Origin: Xestospongia muta
Taxonomy: Eukaryota; Porifera; Demospongiae; Haplosclerida; Petrosiidae
DNA length: 64,000 bases
Direction of reading: 5' to 3'
Assembly (NCBI GenBank): GCA_963693285.1
Contig: OY848917.1
Location: 1,552,501-1,616,500 of the forward strand
Under the pieces are notes generated by a model. The model was not told the DNA's origin, did no database searches, and worked only from the letters and a program-made list of their open reading frames with translations. Of this stretch, positions 12,779 through 25,586 are shown in pieces. The position numbers were made by a program, and so were the translations under genes. Position 1 is the stretch's first letter. Each line of letters starts with the position of its first letter.

Positions 12779-14240
12779 GCTTATTTCAAAAGAAGACAAA
12801 CATCAGAGTCTAATTAAGTTTATTGACTTTAATTTATTTGTATGTTGTTGTTGACACAACTACCATGTTGTGTTTAGGCCAAATGACTTAAGTAGTAGCA
12901 GTTTGTTTCTTAATCTGGCAGTTTATATATCAGTAATAAACTAATGTTTGCTTTAAGTAAAGTTCAAATCTGAAATAACAATTTATTTTGATAGTAGACA
13001 AACATTAGAATATTTGTATGCTGTTGTTGACATAAATATGTTGTTTATTCAACTAAATGACTTAAGTAATAACAGTTTTTTTGTTAATATGACAGTATAT
13101 ATAAATATATATCAGTAAAAAGCTAATGCTTGCTTTAACTAAAGTTCAGATCTGAAATAACAAAGTGGATGCTTTAAGCCTTTAGGTGAGTGCAAATTAA
13201 CTATATTTGTGTATGGTACACACTCTAATTGTCTACTGAGGCACATTGATTTCTCAAACACAAATCGATCCCAATTTTATCACAACAAAACTATCGAGAT
13301 ATTCAACTAAGCCTATATAATTATATTATTATATATAAATATATTATATTATATTATATTACATTATAACTATATCTTGAAAATCTTGTACTAGAATATA
13401 GCTTAAACAATTGTTCAATTCTAAAATGCTGTATAACATTAAATATATATTCATCTTTTTTATCAACAATTATTGTTTGCAATTGCACTATAGGTAGGTA
13501 ATGTTATTTCACTTCCCTTAGATGTAAATAATATAATAATACACAATAAAGTGATGAGATCTATTCTCACATTATAAGCAAGCCAAATTTCAATGTTGGT
13601 ATGGTTCCTTCATTAAGTCGCATTGTATTAACCTCGCATTTGAACTGTTGTTCTTTATTATATTTATGCCTGCTCTTCAAACAGTCTGATTGTCTTTGGC
13701 TTACTGTCTCACTACCAAGTTAGTTGAATGTTCAAAAGGGAATTTTAAAGAAAGATAAGTAACGATGTAGTAGTATATAGATAGTGAAAGGCATGAATTT
13801 ATACCACGACTACATACATTGTATTATTTGTATATAGTTAAGTCGTTTAGTGACCACAAATACGGAAGCCCTGATAAACCAGTTAGGGACACTGGGATGA
13901 ACTTCCTGTGTGCGTGTAACCACGTGTTCTTAACAAGATGAGCACGCTCTTTTTTTGTTAAGCCTTTGTGGGAGGGTGTATCAGACAACAAGCCTCTTCT
14001 CGTGTTATTAACTCTGATTGTAACTGTGAGTATTATTATAGTTATTGTTTATCTTTTAATGTAAACTCATTGTTATTTCTATGCTTTATTTTGTGTTATA
14101 AAAAAGCTAAAATATGTTCAACACTCCTGATCGTTATTTAGCGCGAGTTTTATGCTAAATTAATTAGTTCTGTCAGAGTATATGAAACTGTTCTGGTGTA
14201 GCAGCTAATGTATAGTATAAAGCCTATGTCTCACTATTGC

Positions 14241-14296
<56 letters not shown>

Positions 14297-14934
14297 AAAG
14301 TGATATGAAACTGATTTAGTCATGTTAAATGACTTCCTGTGTAAACTCTTTAAAGTGTTCTTCTAAAGACAGTAGTTTAAGTTAAAAATGCTCATTTTAG
14401 AATACTTTTTTAGAATTATATGAATCTTAAAAATATAAATCTATTTTCATTAAAAGACAACTTTTCTATGATATACTATCAATCCAATACAATGTGGCCA
14501 TAAACATGAAAATGGTACCATACACAGAGCCATAGAAGTAACTAATTGAACTTTTTCTTATATTATATTCTTATATTATTTCTTATATTACATTCGATTT
14601 CTATGCTGTTGATGCACTATATAATATATAATATATATTATAATTGAATAACAACATTGTTGTAAAAAATTGATACTTAAAAAACTATTAGTTATTAGTA
14701 TAACTGATAATTAATCACATGTCAGGTTTATTATAGTATGTTCTATAGTAATACTTTAAAGGTGTGACATTGACAAGAGATAACCTTAACTATTATATCT
14801 CTATTTACTTAAAATATGAAATTAATTTAATCTGTAACCTCAAACTAAAATTGGCAGCAATGTCAATAATAGCAGTTACTAAAACAAGGTAAATAGCTAT
14901 ATGACTAACAATTAGTCAGCAGTATATTGAAATG
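12779..14934. other. Duplicated spacer between copies 2 and 3
   Basis: No supportable gene. It contains two partial copies of the promoter-distal segment (12780-12960 and 12980-13180), a recurrent upstream block near 13870-14040, a TA microsatellite at about 14240-14294, and a 3' flank (14463-14934) that recurs almost unchanged at 21765-22233. The 13500-14300 section recurs at 26300-27100 and, rearranged, at 49-51 kb. Confidence 0.6.
14240..14294. repeat. (TA)n microsatellite
   Basis: Nearly pure TA run. Comparable runs occur at about 1092-1144, 18566-18594, 18789-18846, 26255-26285, 27041-27094, 30119-30155, 35531-35573, 50989-51020 and 51653-51692, all in introns or spacers. Confidence 0.9.
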
Positions 14935-17900
14935 TTATTTAAGATCATAATAGATGGAGTTGTTATCTTGCTGCATTTGAGGATATGCAACTGTTTGATG
15001 ATGACTTTGACAATGTTGACCTTCAAGTCTTGATTTGCTTATTGGAATATTGTCAGCTAAATATTTCTTGATAGATTTTGACAATTTTTTCATTTTAAAA
15101 GAGACAATGATCACAGCTAGTATTCTAAAAGTATCAATAATGAGAAATTATAACATCGTTTATTACCTTCAATTAATTATTTTATGATTATAATTATATA
15201 TAATGTGTGTATTTATTGAGGTCTTACCCTAGTAGTATGACAATAATGGAAATAACTAGAAAGACTACACCACTGACAAGTACACCATTAACAGCTTGCT
15301 TTTGAGATAATTCAACAGTAGGGTTTACAGAAGTTGATGACCTGTAATCACCTTATGATAAGAAAGAAAGTCCTTACATGCAGTATATGAATTAATAATT
15401 ATATTTCAAACATAATATTTTCTTTATGAACTAACTTTGACAATTAACACCAGCAACTTCAGTATTTTGATAAGTTACTGAAGGCTGTCCTGTGACATAA
15501 TAATATCGATGATGTTTGCAGTCCCAAAGTTTGGACTCTGTTCCATGACAATTGACATTACTATAATGTACAGGCCTTCTTGGTTTACTAACACTAGAAT
15601 TAAATACTGCGAATATTGCTGAAGAAAAATTAAATGTGTAAAATGTTAGGACAATTATGCACACTACATATATTCATGTTATACATGTGACCAAAGCCTT
15701 GTCTACTTTAAATACAGAAACCAAAAAAGATTCACATCATTTCGATGCACACTTTTAAATGCAAATTAAATGTTATAATAAATATTCTCTACAAGCACAT
15801 TGCTAACCATTTCCAGAATATCCTAACTGCATGCAGACAACTTTAGCATCATTATCATTCCAACCACTTTGAGAAACTAGTCCCCACATTTTGTCAAGAC
15901 ATATTTCAACAAAACCATGAAAATGATTATCACCTCCAGTTAAACGAATATCTCCTTCTTCACAGTCTATTGGAATAATTTAAGTACATTTGTAAGGACT
16001 TAAGTAAAGTACAAGTCAATGCACATAATTGTTATTAACATTGATGTGCATTTACGACAATTATCTAACCATTATAGCAGAGCAAACCGATAACATATCT
16101 CCTTGAACAATAAGTATTAGGATACTCAGATTTAGTGCAGTCAGTCAAAGTAGACTCATGTCCAAAGCAATCAAAGCTACCATAAACAAGTGGTCCATCA
16201 CCATCACCATAAATAGATTGTGATGATATAATAGCACCTACATATTTTAAATAATATTGTCACATGAGCTAATGTTATGATTACCATTTGTGTCATCATA
16301 ACCTAATTGTTTACAGGCAATATATGCAGAAGACTTTGAAAAGCCAGGGCAAATGGCTCCCCAGAGACCTTGAGCACAAACTTCAAGTCGACCTTCTCTT
16401 TCAATACTTCCGTTAACTAGACGAACATCTCCTTCATTGCAGTTTCCTGGCTCTATAAATGTAAGTGATAAATGATAACTATTTGTTTTAGAATAATAAA
16501 CCAAATCATCAAATATAAGTTGTATCTCACCATGACATTTTAGACCAATATGATTATAAGAACTACTACAACGAATACCACAATTACGTTGACTTAAAGA
16601 ACATCTTTGCAGTTGTTGATAAGGACTACTACAATAATAATTATATGTGAGATACTGTATATTGAATGCTCGACCAAAACGGCCATCTTTAAATATGCTA
16701 GCACTAGCAACTACATAAAAAATTGAAAAGAGTATTGCATTAAAAAAATAATAGTTCATACATTTACTCTTCCTGTAACCAAGTTGATAACAAATAGTTG
16801 CTGCTAATCTATTGTCAAAGCCGTAGGGACTACAGAATGAATTCCAAACCCCTCCATAACAAATTTCAACAATCCCTTCACTTGTATCATTACCACCAAC
16901 AAGTCTAACATCATAGTTTGTTTTACATTTACGATTGTCTAAAGCCATCATAAAAAACATTATGAAAATAAACTGAATATATTTTACCTGGTAATGGTGA
17001 ACAATAAAGAGAAACAGTATCTCTGATAGAATCACAATAGGAGATATGAGTTTTGAAGTAACTTGGATAGGTATTGCAATGAAATAAAGATGAATACGAT
17101 AAGCTACAAAAAGTATATGGACCAAAACCAAATATTGGCCATGATCCGTTGTTTACAAAATACAGTGGCTCTATTAAAAATGTATATAATTATCCATAAA
17201 CTATGTTTATTATTTCATTTACTTGGATTTGGGAATCCAAGTTGTTTACAAGCTACCACTGCATGATTACATTGCCAGTTAAAGTCACATACAGCTGTCC
17301 ATTTGGCATTATCACATATTTGCAACATACCATTATCGGACACTCTGCTCTCATTAACAGTGTTATAAAGATGAATATCTCTGTATGTACAGTCACTAGC
17401 TACAAACAATAATTTTGCAACAAACATTTTAACAAACTATTTAAAAATTAACATACTTGTATTTACATTACATTGAAGTACCACTGTATCTTTTTTTTTA
17501 TCACAATATGAGGGATTTGTTCTGTATGAAGAGCTGAAATGTGAACACTGTGACAAAGATGAGTATGAAGAAGAGCAACTTCCGTATGGACCAAAACCAA
17601 AAGCAACACATTCTCCTGCATTTACATGAGTTATAGGATCTATGTAAATTAAAGCAAAACGTTTATGTCCTTAGACTATAAATGAATTTAATTTTAATAT
17701 AATTGATACATTATAATGTTTTATATAACACAGAATACATACATAGACACACATAAGAGTATGTAGGTGGTTTTTGTATAAACATGTTACAATTTGTCTA
17801 TGCAATTACATGTGCAAATAACCCAATACAGATAATATTGTTACAGCCTATCCACTAAATGAGAGAGTTAGTGATGTATTAAATAAGCATTTACTTGGGT

Positions 17901-18173
17901 TACTATAACCGAGTTGTTTGCAAGCCACAATGGAATGGTAATGAGTCCAACGATAGTCACATACTGCAGTCCATTGACTATAAGAGTTGCACATCTGAAG
18001 CATACCTTTGTCAGATGCAGATCTAGTGGCAACATCAAATAGACGAATATCCCCATTTGTACAGGCATCTGAAAATTGATAGATTATCATATCATCATTT
18101 ACACAATATATAACTCACTTGCAATAGCTAAAGTACACATTGAAATAATGAAGATAGTAAACTTTTTCTTCAT
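14935..18173 (-). CDS. Five-SRCR transmembrane receptor, array copy 3
   Basis: Predicted 704-residue receptor. Exons: 18173-18119 (signal MKKKFTIFIISMCTLAIA), 18068-17895, 17639-17457, 17399-17223, 17170-16988, 16938-16768, 16710-16531, 16452-16285, 16237-16070, 15966-15808, 15618-15436, 15351-15228, 15124-14935. Phases are continuous (2115 bases). Exon 7 is six bases longer than in copies 1, 2 and 7. Introns around exons 6-8 are short and partly open, so several domain exons read through on one strand. Five SRCR domains, one membrane helix, tail EGQHCQSHHQTVAYPQMQ and terminus NNSIYYDLK. Its tail and downstream flank are closest to copy 4, which indicates a recent duplication of that segment. 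Intact by eye; ligand unknown. Confidence 0.92.
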
Positions 18174-18208
18174 GATGAAGCAGATGTCCAATGAAATAAA
18201 AGATAGCT

Positions 18209-18227
18209 TATCTTCACTACTTATATA
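18209..18227 (-). promoter_or_regulatory. SRCR array core promoter (copy 3)
   Basis: Minus-strand TATATAAG (18227-18220) followed by AGTGAAGATA (18218-18209), 36 bases before the ATG at 18173. Nearly identical to the promoter of copy 2. Confidence 0.55.
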
Positions 18228-18563
18228 GCTTATTTCAAAAGAAGACAAACAACAGAGTCTAATTAAGCTTATTGACTTTAATTTATTGTATGTTATTGTT
18301 GACACAACTACCATGTTGTGTTTAGGCCAAATGACTTAAGTAGTGGCAGTTTTTTTAATCTAGCATTTTGTATATCAATGATAAACTAATGTTTGCTTTA
18401 ATTAAAGTTCAAATCTGAAATAACAATTTATTTTGATAGTAGACAAACATTAGAATCTAATTAATTGATTTTATATTTAAAATTTATATGTTGTTGTTGA
18501 CATAAATACTATGTTGTTTATTCAACTAAATGACTTAAGTAATATAAGTTTTTTCTAGTGTGG

Positions 18564-18598
<35 letters not shown>

Positions 18599-18786
18599 CT
18601 AATGTTTGCTTCAATTAAAGTTCAGATCTGAAATAACAAAGTGGATGCTTTAAGCTTAATACATGAGTGCAAAATTAACTATTTTTTATATGGTACACAC
18701 TCTAATTGTCTATTGAGACACATTGCTTTCTCAGACACAAATTGATTCCAAATTTGCCACAACAAAACTAGTGAGGTATTCAATTA

Positions 18787-18847
<61 letters not shown>

Positions 18848-19395
18848 GCCATAAAAATCTTATTCTAGAATATATCCTAAAGAATTTTTCAGTTCTAAAA
18901 TGTTGCATAACATTAAATATTTACTCGTGTTTGTATCAATTATACTATTTGTAATCGCACTTTACACTGGAAGAAAGTTGGAATATACTGCATCATTTTT
19001 TGTTCATGTTTGGTCAATGATTGTTCAGCTATCATGGTACACTTGTCACTTATTATAGTTGTAATATCATTCACGTGTCAATTAGCAGTATAGGGCACAA
19101 TATCCTTTACCTATAATGTACCAAATAGGTCACATATCCTAATGCTATCCTACTCCCATTATTGATGACCTATGAGGGGCATATCCTGAACCCATTCTTC
19201 TCTCATTATTGATAACCAATGAAGCAATAATCACTTGTTGGTTCTAGTGTAATAAGCTAAACATCTTTAGTATTAACTGTAAAAGTAAACTGTATAATGA
19301 TAACTACATAAAGTTACTCAAAACAACTTAAACCCATGTGGGCAAAATGTCATTTGGTTTTTCTCTCAAGGAATAAGGACCAGTTATTCTTTTTT
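18228..19395. other. Spacer upstream of copy 3
   Basis: Array-type 5' flank to about 18780, repeated from 12780-13180, with two TA runs (18566-18594 and 18789-18846). After about 18970 the sequence no longer matches the array spacers and leads into a block holding two unrelated decaying genes. No gene seen. Confidence 0.55.
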
Positions 19396-20519
19396 TCATT
19401 TGTCTCTTTGATTGTGCTGACTTTCACAATTGGATCTGTAGAAGTGATATGCAGCACCTACAAAGTACAATAAAACCTTAACTTCTTCAACTAGAAACTT
19501 ACCTCTGATGTCCTTCATAGAAAACTCAGGCTTTAATGCCTTTACTTCTTTGACAAGAGTGTCAAGTACAATTTGATTGTTATTACTTTGGTAACTTTTG
19601 CAAAAAAATTGCAAAGTGTTAAATACACAGTAGAATGAAGCCTACCCATCTCCTATTTGCCATCCTTCAAAGTTTTCTTTTTCCGCAAAAAGCATTTTAT
19701 AAACTCGTCTAGTTTCTTGCTATAATATTATAAATGAATTTAACAAAGAGAGTACATTGAATCTTACGCGGCATGGTGTCCATGTTGTTTTTGATTTGTC
19801 AGCTGTCTTTCTTCTTGTACATATAGCTCTGAAGAAGTGCATGGCTATACTTTGGAGTTGTTCATTGTCACCTGTATAAATATAATAAATCGAGGGCTTA
19901 ACATGTAGAAGACGGTTTAACTTTGACATGTTTCATTAGAGTCTTGCTCAATAAACTGAGTTTTCTTCAAAATATTCTAAACAAGTTAACATAGTTTGAT
20001 GTTCATCTGTTTCTCCTGTATCAAAAATGTACCTATTATAATATATATAGTAATATAAACTGACCTTGAATCATTTCTTTGGAAAAGTCATTTGGATGTT
20101 TTTGTGTAGTCTCATTTGAGTATTCTTGTAACAGGAATTTCAGGTGGTTCTAAATAGGTATGTAACATTGGTGAGTTTACATGTATAATACATGTATTAT
20201 CATATATAATAATACAAGTAATAATACATTATAATATATAATAAAAATACATAATAATACATATTATTATTATTAAATATATAGGTAGACAATGTTATTT
20301 TACAGAAACAACTGGGTTTAACATAATTGACTAGTGTAGCAGTTTTCACCTTTTTAGCGAGCGATGATTTCAGCCTTTTAGTGCTTGCTAGGTCATTATC
20401 AGAATCGGAACTAGTCTGTAAAACATATGTCTTGCCATTGAATCTCATGTTCAAGAATGGTGATGTTACTTCTTTCTCAGAATCATCACTGAAGTAGCTT
20501 TATAAATTGAATCTGCCAT
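19396..20519 (-). pseudogene. Multi-exon gene of unknown family, 5' end decayed
   Basis: Minus-strand exons 19871-19768, 19719-19646, 19594-19503 and 19457-19396 join in consistent phase (GT-AG each) to a stop at 19396. They encode a Lys/Arg-rich piece (RRKTADKSKTTWTPCR), then FEGWQIGDG, SNNNQIVLDTLVKEVKALKP and KDIRGAAYHFYRS. Farther 5', exons 20149-20065 and from 20015 also agree in phase with each other, but the latter reaches a stop before a clear donor. The likely first exon has an ATG at 20519 that is out of frame with the acidic-Ser stretch (SDDSEKE, SDSDND) it should lead, so a frameshift is likely. I do not recognise the family. It lies head-to-head with the PHD-type relic, so a bidirectional promoter near 20520-20620 is possible. 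It may be mobile-element-derived. Confidence 0.5.
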
Positions 20520-20624
20520 TGTACAAATACAAAATCTCCACTTTGACTTCACATTTCAGCCACGAGGTAGGCAGTAGAAGGGTATTAACAAGTAGGTGTG
20601 GCACCCAATTTCACAAAATGGAGG

Positions 20625-21680
20625 CCAGGTTTACTTTACGCACTCCAGTTAAGAATGGGCATATATCATGACGATTTCTCATATTTTGTCCTCACTGTGA
20701 AAATCATGTTCGTCTTAAAACATACATGAAGCATAAAAGACTTTAGTTTTGTGAAGATAGTAAAAGACAGGCTCAGAAACTGCAAATCTTCATCCAAATC
20801 ATTTCCGCACCACCTAGTGAAACAATTCAGGTAACTCTGTCATTTGTCTCTAGTCAAGTTAGTATACCTAAAACGTCTGTATAGTATTAGTAATGTTGCA
20901 TTTTAGGTTTGGGTGCTGGTAGGAAGTCTGTTGGCACACAAAATGTGCAAGCAATGAAGGGAAATGAAGGTTTTTTAAATAGTAATATCATTATTGAAGC
21001 ATATTCTGCTGATCTGTTATATGATACTAATTTTAATGCATATTTTTATATGGTAGAACAAACAATACAGTTAATGTAATATTGTTGACTTGAAAATTTC
21101 TTACAAATGTTCTGATTATATTAGATGGTTCCGGTATTGATAATGAGTCGGTTAGACATACAAGGATTAACAGTGGAGGTGGTAATGGAGTATTTATTTT
21201 TCAGTATATTATTGATTATTAGACTTAACTATTGTTCAGAAGGCTATTACTATTGCTACTACCACTAGGAGTTCAAAGAGAGGAGGTATTGAATTAATGA
21301 TAGTAATCTGTTATTAATAGTTATTAGACTTAACTACTGGTCAGAAGGCTACTACTGCTACTACCACTAGGAGTTCAAAGAGAGGAGGAATTGAATTAAT
21401 GATAATAATCTGTTATTAATAGTTATTAGACTTAACTACTGGTCAGAAGGCTACTACGACTACTACCACTAGGAGTTTAAAGAGAAGAGGTATTGAATTT
21501 TTGATATTAATCTGTTATTAATTAGACTCAGAAGTTGCTGTTAGCAGTACTGGCAGAACTTACAGTGTAGAAACAAAAGGTGGAGGTATTAATGATTAAA
21601 GTTAAATTAATCTTCTGTACACAGATGATGATCAGGACAAATATTGTATTTGTGGCAAAGAAGAATATGGAGATATGATA
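20625..21680 (+). pseudogene. Decayed gene: zinc ribbon, tandem micro-exons, truncated PHD finger
   Basis: A first block has an ATG at about 20625 but an in-frame TGA soon after. A CPHC...H zinc-ribbon-like stretch follows at about 20690-20760 and also runs into a stop. After this come small exons 20907-20969, 21125-21178, 21223-21285, 21328-21387, 21430-21489, 21526-21585 and one from 21625. All begin two bases into a codon and end with one base, so they splice in one frame. The last begins DDDQDKYCICGKEEYGDMI, the start of a PHD zinc finger (family motif YCIC-x-EYGDMI), and is cut off at 21680 by a mobile-element end. The exon at 21328-21387 has GA instead of GT as donor. PHD fingers read histone tails; here the domain is truncated, so the gene is dead as it stands. 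Confidence 0.5.
21222..21530 (+). repeat. Three-copy tandem repeat, each unit one micro-exon
   Basis: Units starting near 21222, 21327 and 21429 (period 102-105 bases), each with a 60-63 base Thr-rich exon (core TTTRSSKR) flanked by AG and, in two of three, GT. The fourth exon at 21526-21585 is also 60 bases but diverged. Confidence 0.7.
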
Positions 21681-21770
21681 GCCTCGTACCCAGGCTAAAC
21701 GCCTGGTAACTACTGTTTGCGCATACATTTAATTTCCACAGATTTCTTGGAAAATAGTATACTCTATAAT
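21680..21770 (+). mobile_element. Truncated end of a TIR element
   Basis: About 90 bases match the left end of the element at 41184 (AGCCTCGTACCCAGGCTAAACGCC onwards, through TTGGAAAATAGTATACTCTA). The match stops at about 21765, where SRCR 3'-flank sequence begins. No right end is present, so this is a truncated copy at a rearrangement junction. Confidence 0.65.
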
Positions 21771-22233
21771 ATACTATCAATCCAATACAATGTGGCCATA
21801 AACATGAAAATTGTACCATACACAGAGCTATAGAAGTAACTAATTGAACTTTTTCTTATATTATATTCTTATATTATTTCTTATATTACATTCGATTTCT
21901 ATGCTGTTGATGCACTATATAATATATAATATATATTATAATTGTAAATAATAACAACATTGTTGTAAAAAATTGATACTTAAAAAACTATTAGTTATTA
22001 GTATAACTGATAATTATCACATGTCAAGTTTATTATAGTATGTTCTATAATAATACTTTAAAGATGAGACATAGACAAGAGATAAGCTTAACTATTATAT
22101 CTTTATTTACTTAAAATATGAAATTAATTTAACCTGTAACCTCAAAGTAAAATTGGCAGCAATGTCAATAATATCCGTTACAAAAAAGGTAATAGCTATA
22201 TGACTAACAATTAGTCAGCAGTATATTGAAATG
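21765..22233. repeat. Duplicated 3' flank of copies 3 and 4
   Basis: Near-identical to 14463-14934, including TACTATCAATCCAATACAATG and a short TA-rich run. Marks the right border of foreign sequence at 19.0-21.77 kb. Confidence 0.7.
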
Positions 22234-25200
22234 TTATTTAAGATCATAATAGATAGAGTTGTTATCTTGCTGCATTTGAGGATATGCAACTGTTTGATGA
22301 TGACTTTGACAATGTTGACCTTCAAGTCTTGATTTGCTTATTGGAATATTGTCAGCTAAATATTTCTTAATAGATTTTGACAATTTTTTCATTTTCAATG
22401 AGACAATGATCACAGCTAGTATTCTAAAAGTATCAATAATGAGAAATTATAACATCATTTATTACCTTAAATTAATTATTTTATGATTATAATTATGTAC
22501 AATGTGTGTATTTATTGAGGTCTTACCCTATTAGCATGACAATAATTGAAATAACTAGAAAGACTACACCACTGACAAGCACACCATTAGCAACTTGCTT
22601 TTGAGATGACTTAGCAGTAGAATTTACAGAAGTTGATGACCTGTAATCACCTTAATGATAAGAAAATAACAGTCCTTACATGCAGACATTAATTAATGTA
22701 TTTCAAATATAATATTTTCTTTATGAACTAACTTTGACAATTAACACCAGCAACTTCAGTATTTTGATAAGTTACTGAAGGCTGTCCTGTGACATAATAA
22801 TATCGAAGATGTTTGCAGTCCCAAAGTTTGGACTCTGTTCCATGACAATTGACATTACTGTAATGTACAGGCCTTCTTGGTTTACTAACACTAGAATTAA
22901 ATACTGCCAATGTTGCTGAAGAAAAATAGAATATGTAACATATTAGGAATATTATGTACACTACATATATACATACATAACAAATCTTTGTATATTTTTA
23001 AACTATATAGAAACCAAAAAAAAATTCATGCCACATCATTTTAGTGCACATTTTTAATGCAAAATTAATATATATATTTTGATAAGCAAACATATTGACT
23101 ACAAGCACACTACTAACCATTTCCAGAGTATCTTAACTGCATACAAACAATTTTAGCATCATTATCATTCCAACCATTCTGAGAAACTAGTCCCCACATT
23201 TTATCAAGACATATTTCAACAAAACCCTCAAAATGATGATCACTTCCAGTTAAACGAACATCTCCTTCTTCACAGTCTATCGGAATAGCTTGATAATATT
23301 TAAAGGTATAATAACTTTCATGCATGTATGATATACTAGCATATGATTGCTAAATTGTTGATAATTATTTTTGCTATTGTCAACGTCAAATAATAGAAAT
23401 AATGATGTGCATTTACAACATATAACTAACCATTATAACAGAGCAAGCCAATAACAGATCTCCTTGAACAATAAATATAAGGGTACTGAGATTTAGTGCA
23501 ATCAGTCAAAGTAGATTCATGTCCAAAGCAATCAAAATTACCATAAACAGTTGGTCCATTACCATCACCATAAATAGACTGTGTTGATATAATAGCACCT
23601 GTGTATTTTAAATGATACTGTTACATTAGCTCATGTTGTGATTACCATTTGTATCATCATAACCTAATTGTTTACAGGCAATGTATGCAGAAGACTTTGA
23701 AAACTTAGGACAAATGGTACCCCAAACACCTTTAGCACAAACTTCAAGTCGACCTTCCCTTTCAATGGTTCCATTAACTAGACGAACATTTCCTTCATTA
23801 CAGTTTCCTGGCTCTATTTAAGTAAATGATGATGACAATTTTTTAAAGAATAATATATAAAAATCATTTAATATAAGTGTACCTCACCGTAACATTCCAG
23901 ACCAATATGATGATAAGAACTACTACAATGAAGACCACAATGTTCTTGATTAAAATAACATCTTTGCAGTTGCTGATAGGGTTCATTACAATGTCTATAC
24001 GTGATGTACTGTGTATTGTGTATATGCCTAAATCGGCCATCTCTGAATATGCTAGCACTAGCATCTGAAAAAAAATTAATAATTGTAATGCATAAAAAGA
24101 TAATAGTTCGTACATTCACTCTTCCTGTAACCAAGTTGATAACAAATAGTTGCTGCTAATCTATTGTCAAAATTGTTCCGATAGCTGCTACAGAATGAAT
24201 TCCAAACCCCTCCATAACAAATTTCAACAATCCCTTCACTTGTATCATTGCCACCAGCAAGTCTAACTTCATAGTTTGTTTCACATTTACGATTGTCTAA
24301 AGCCATCACAAAAGACATTATGAAAATAAACTGAATATATTTTACCTGGTAATGGTGAACAATAAAGAGAAACTGTATCTCTGATAGAATCACAATAGGA
24401 GATATCAGTTTTGTAGTAACTTGAATAAGATGAGCATTGGAATAGAGATGAATAGGATAAGCTACAATAAGAATATGGACCAAAACCAAATATTGGCCAT
24501 GATCCATTATTTACAAAATACAGTGGCTCTATTAAAAGTATATATAATTGTCCATAAATTATTTGTCATTGCTCTTACTTGGATTTAAAAATCCAAGTTG
24601 TTTACAAGCAATCATGGCATGGTTACACTGCCAGTTATAGTCACATACAGCTGTCCATTTAGCATTGTCACATATTTGCAGCAAACCATCATCAGACACT
24701 GTCCTCTCATTTGTACTGTTATAAAGACGAATATCTCCATATGTACAATCACTAGCTACAAACAAAAAGTTTGCAATAAATATTTTTCACAAACTATGTA
24801 ATAAATAACTTACTTATATTTACATAACACTGAAGCTCAACTGTATCTTTATTTATATTACAATATGAGGGATTTGTTCTGTATGAAGAACTGTAATTTG
24901 AACATTGCAACAAAGATGAGTATGAAGAAGAACAAGATGAGTATGGACCAAAACCAAAACCAACCCATTCTCCAGCATTTACATGAGTGATGGGATCTAC
25001 ATAAATTTTAGCAAAACGTTTTTATTCTTAGACAAAATTCAATATAATTATAACATTAATGTATTTTATAACACATCAAAATAATGTGGATACACATAAG
25101 AGTGTGCCAGTAGTTTCTGTATATTAATATTTGTTATAATGTGTCTGTAAAATTATATTTACTAACAACCAAATACAGATAATATAGTTACAGCCCTGCA

Positions 25201-25515
25201 ATACTAAATGTGACAGTTGATGCATTAAATGAACATTTACTTGGGTTACTATAACCAAGTTGTTTGCAAGCCACAATGGAATGATACTGAGTCCAACCAT
25301 GATCACATACTGCAGTCCATTGACCATAAGAGCTACACATCTGAAGCATACCTTTGTTAGATACAGATCTAGAGACAACATCAAATAGACGAATGTCCCT
25401 ATTTGTACAGGCATCTAAAAATTAATAGCTTACTATCATCATTTAAACAATATAACTCACTTGTAATAGTTAAAGCACACATTGAAATTATGAAGATAGT
25501 AAACATTATTTTCAT
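22234..25515 (-). CDS. Five-SRCR transmembrane receptor, array copy 4
   Basis: Predicted 705-residue receptor. Exons: 25515-25461 (signal MKIMFTIFIISMCALTIT), 25414-25241, 24996-24814, 24755-24579, 24528-24346, 24296-24120, 24064-23888, 23813-23646, 23598-23431, 23276-23118, 22915-22733, 22650-22527, 22423-22234. Junction phases all agree (2118 bases). Exon 6 is six bases longer than usual, giving a YRNNFDNRL loop. Exon 7 begins ASASIFRDGRFRH, replacing the usual FGR. The tail shares EGQHCQSHHQTVAYPQMQ and NNSIYYDLK with copy 3. Five SRCR domains, one membrane helix and a short cytoplasmic tail as in the siblings. No lesion seen. Variation is concentrated in loops of domains 2-3. Confidence 0.92.
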
Positions 25516-25559
25516 GATGAAGCAGGTGTCCAACATAATAGAAGACTCAATAGTTAGAA

Positions 25560-25586
25560 TATCCTCACTAATAAATTGCTTATATC
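25560..25586 (-). promoter_or_regulatory. SRCR array core promoter (copy 4)
   Basis: Minus-strand GATATAAG (25586-25579) then AGTGAGGATA (25569-25560), 45 bases before the ATG. The TATA box is one base weaker than in copies 2 and 3. Confidence 0.5.

Noticed and set aside
17868..18068. Recurring ORF starting MPVQMG(T/I)FVYLML on the minus strand (also at 6.7, 12.3, 25.2, 34.0 and 39.0 kb)
   Set aside because: It is the +1 frame of SRCR exon 2, whose true frame reads ACTNGDIRLFDV; its conservation comes from the overlapping exon.
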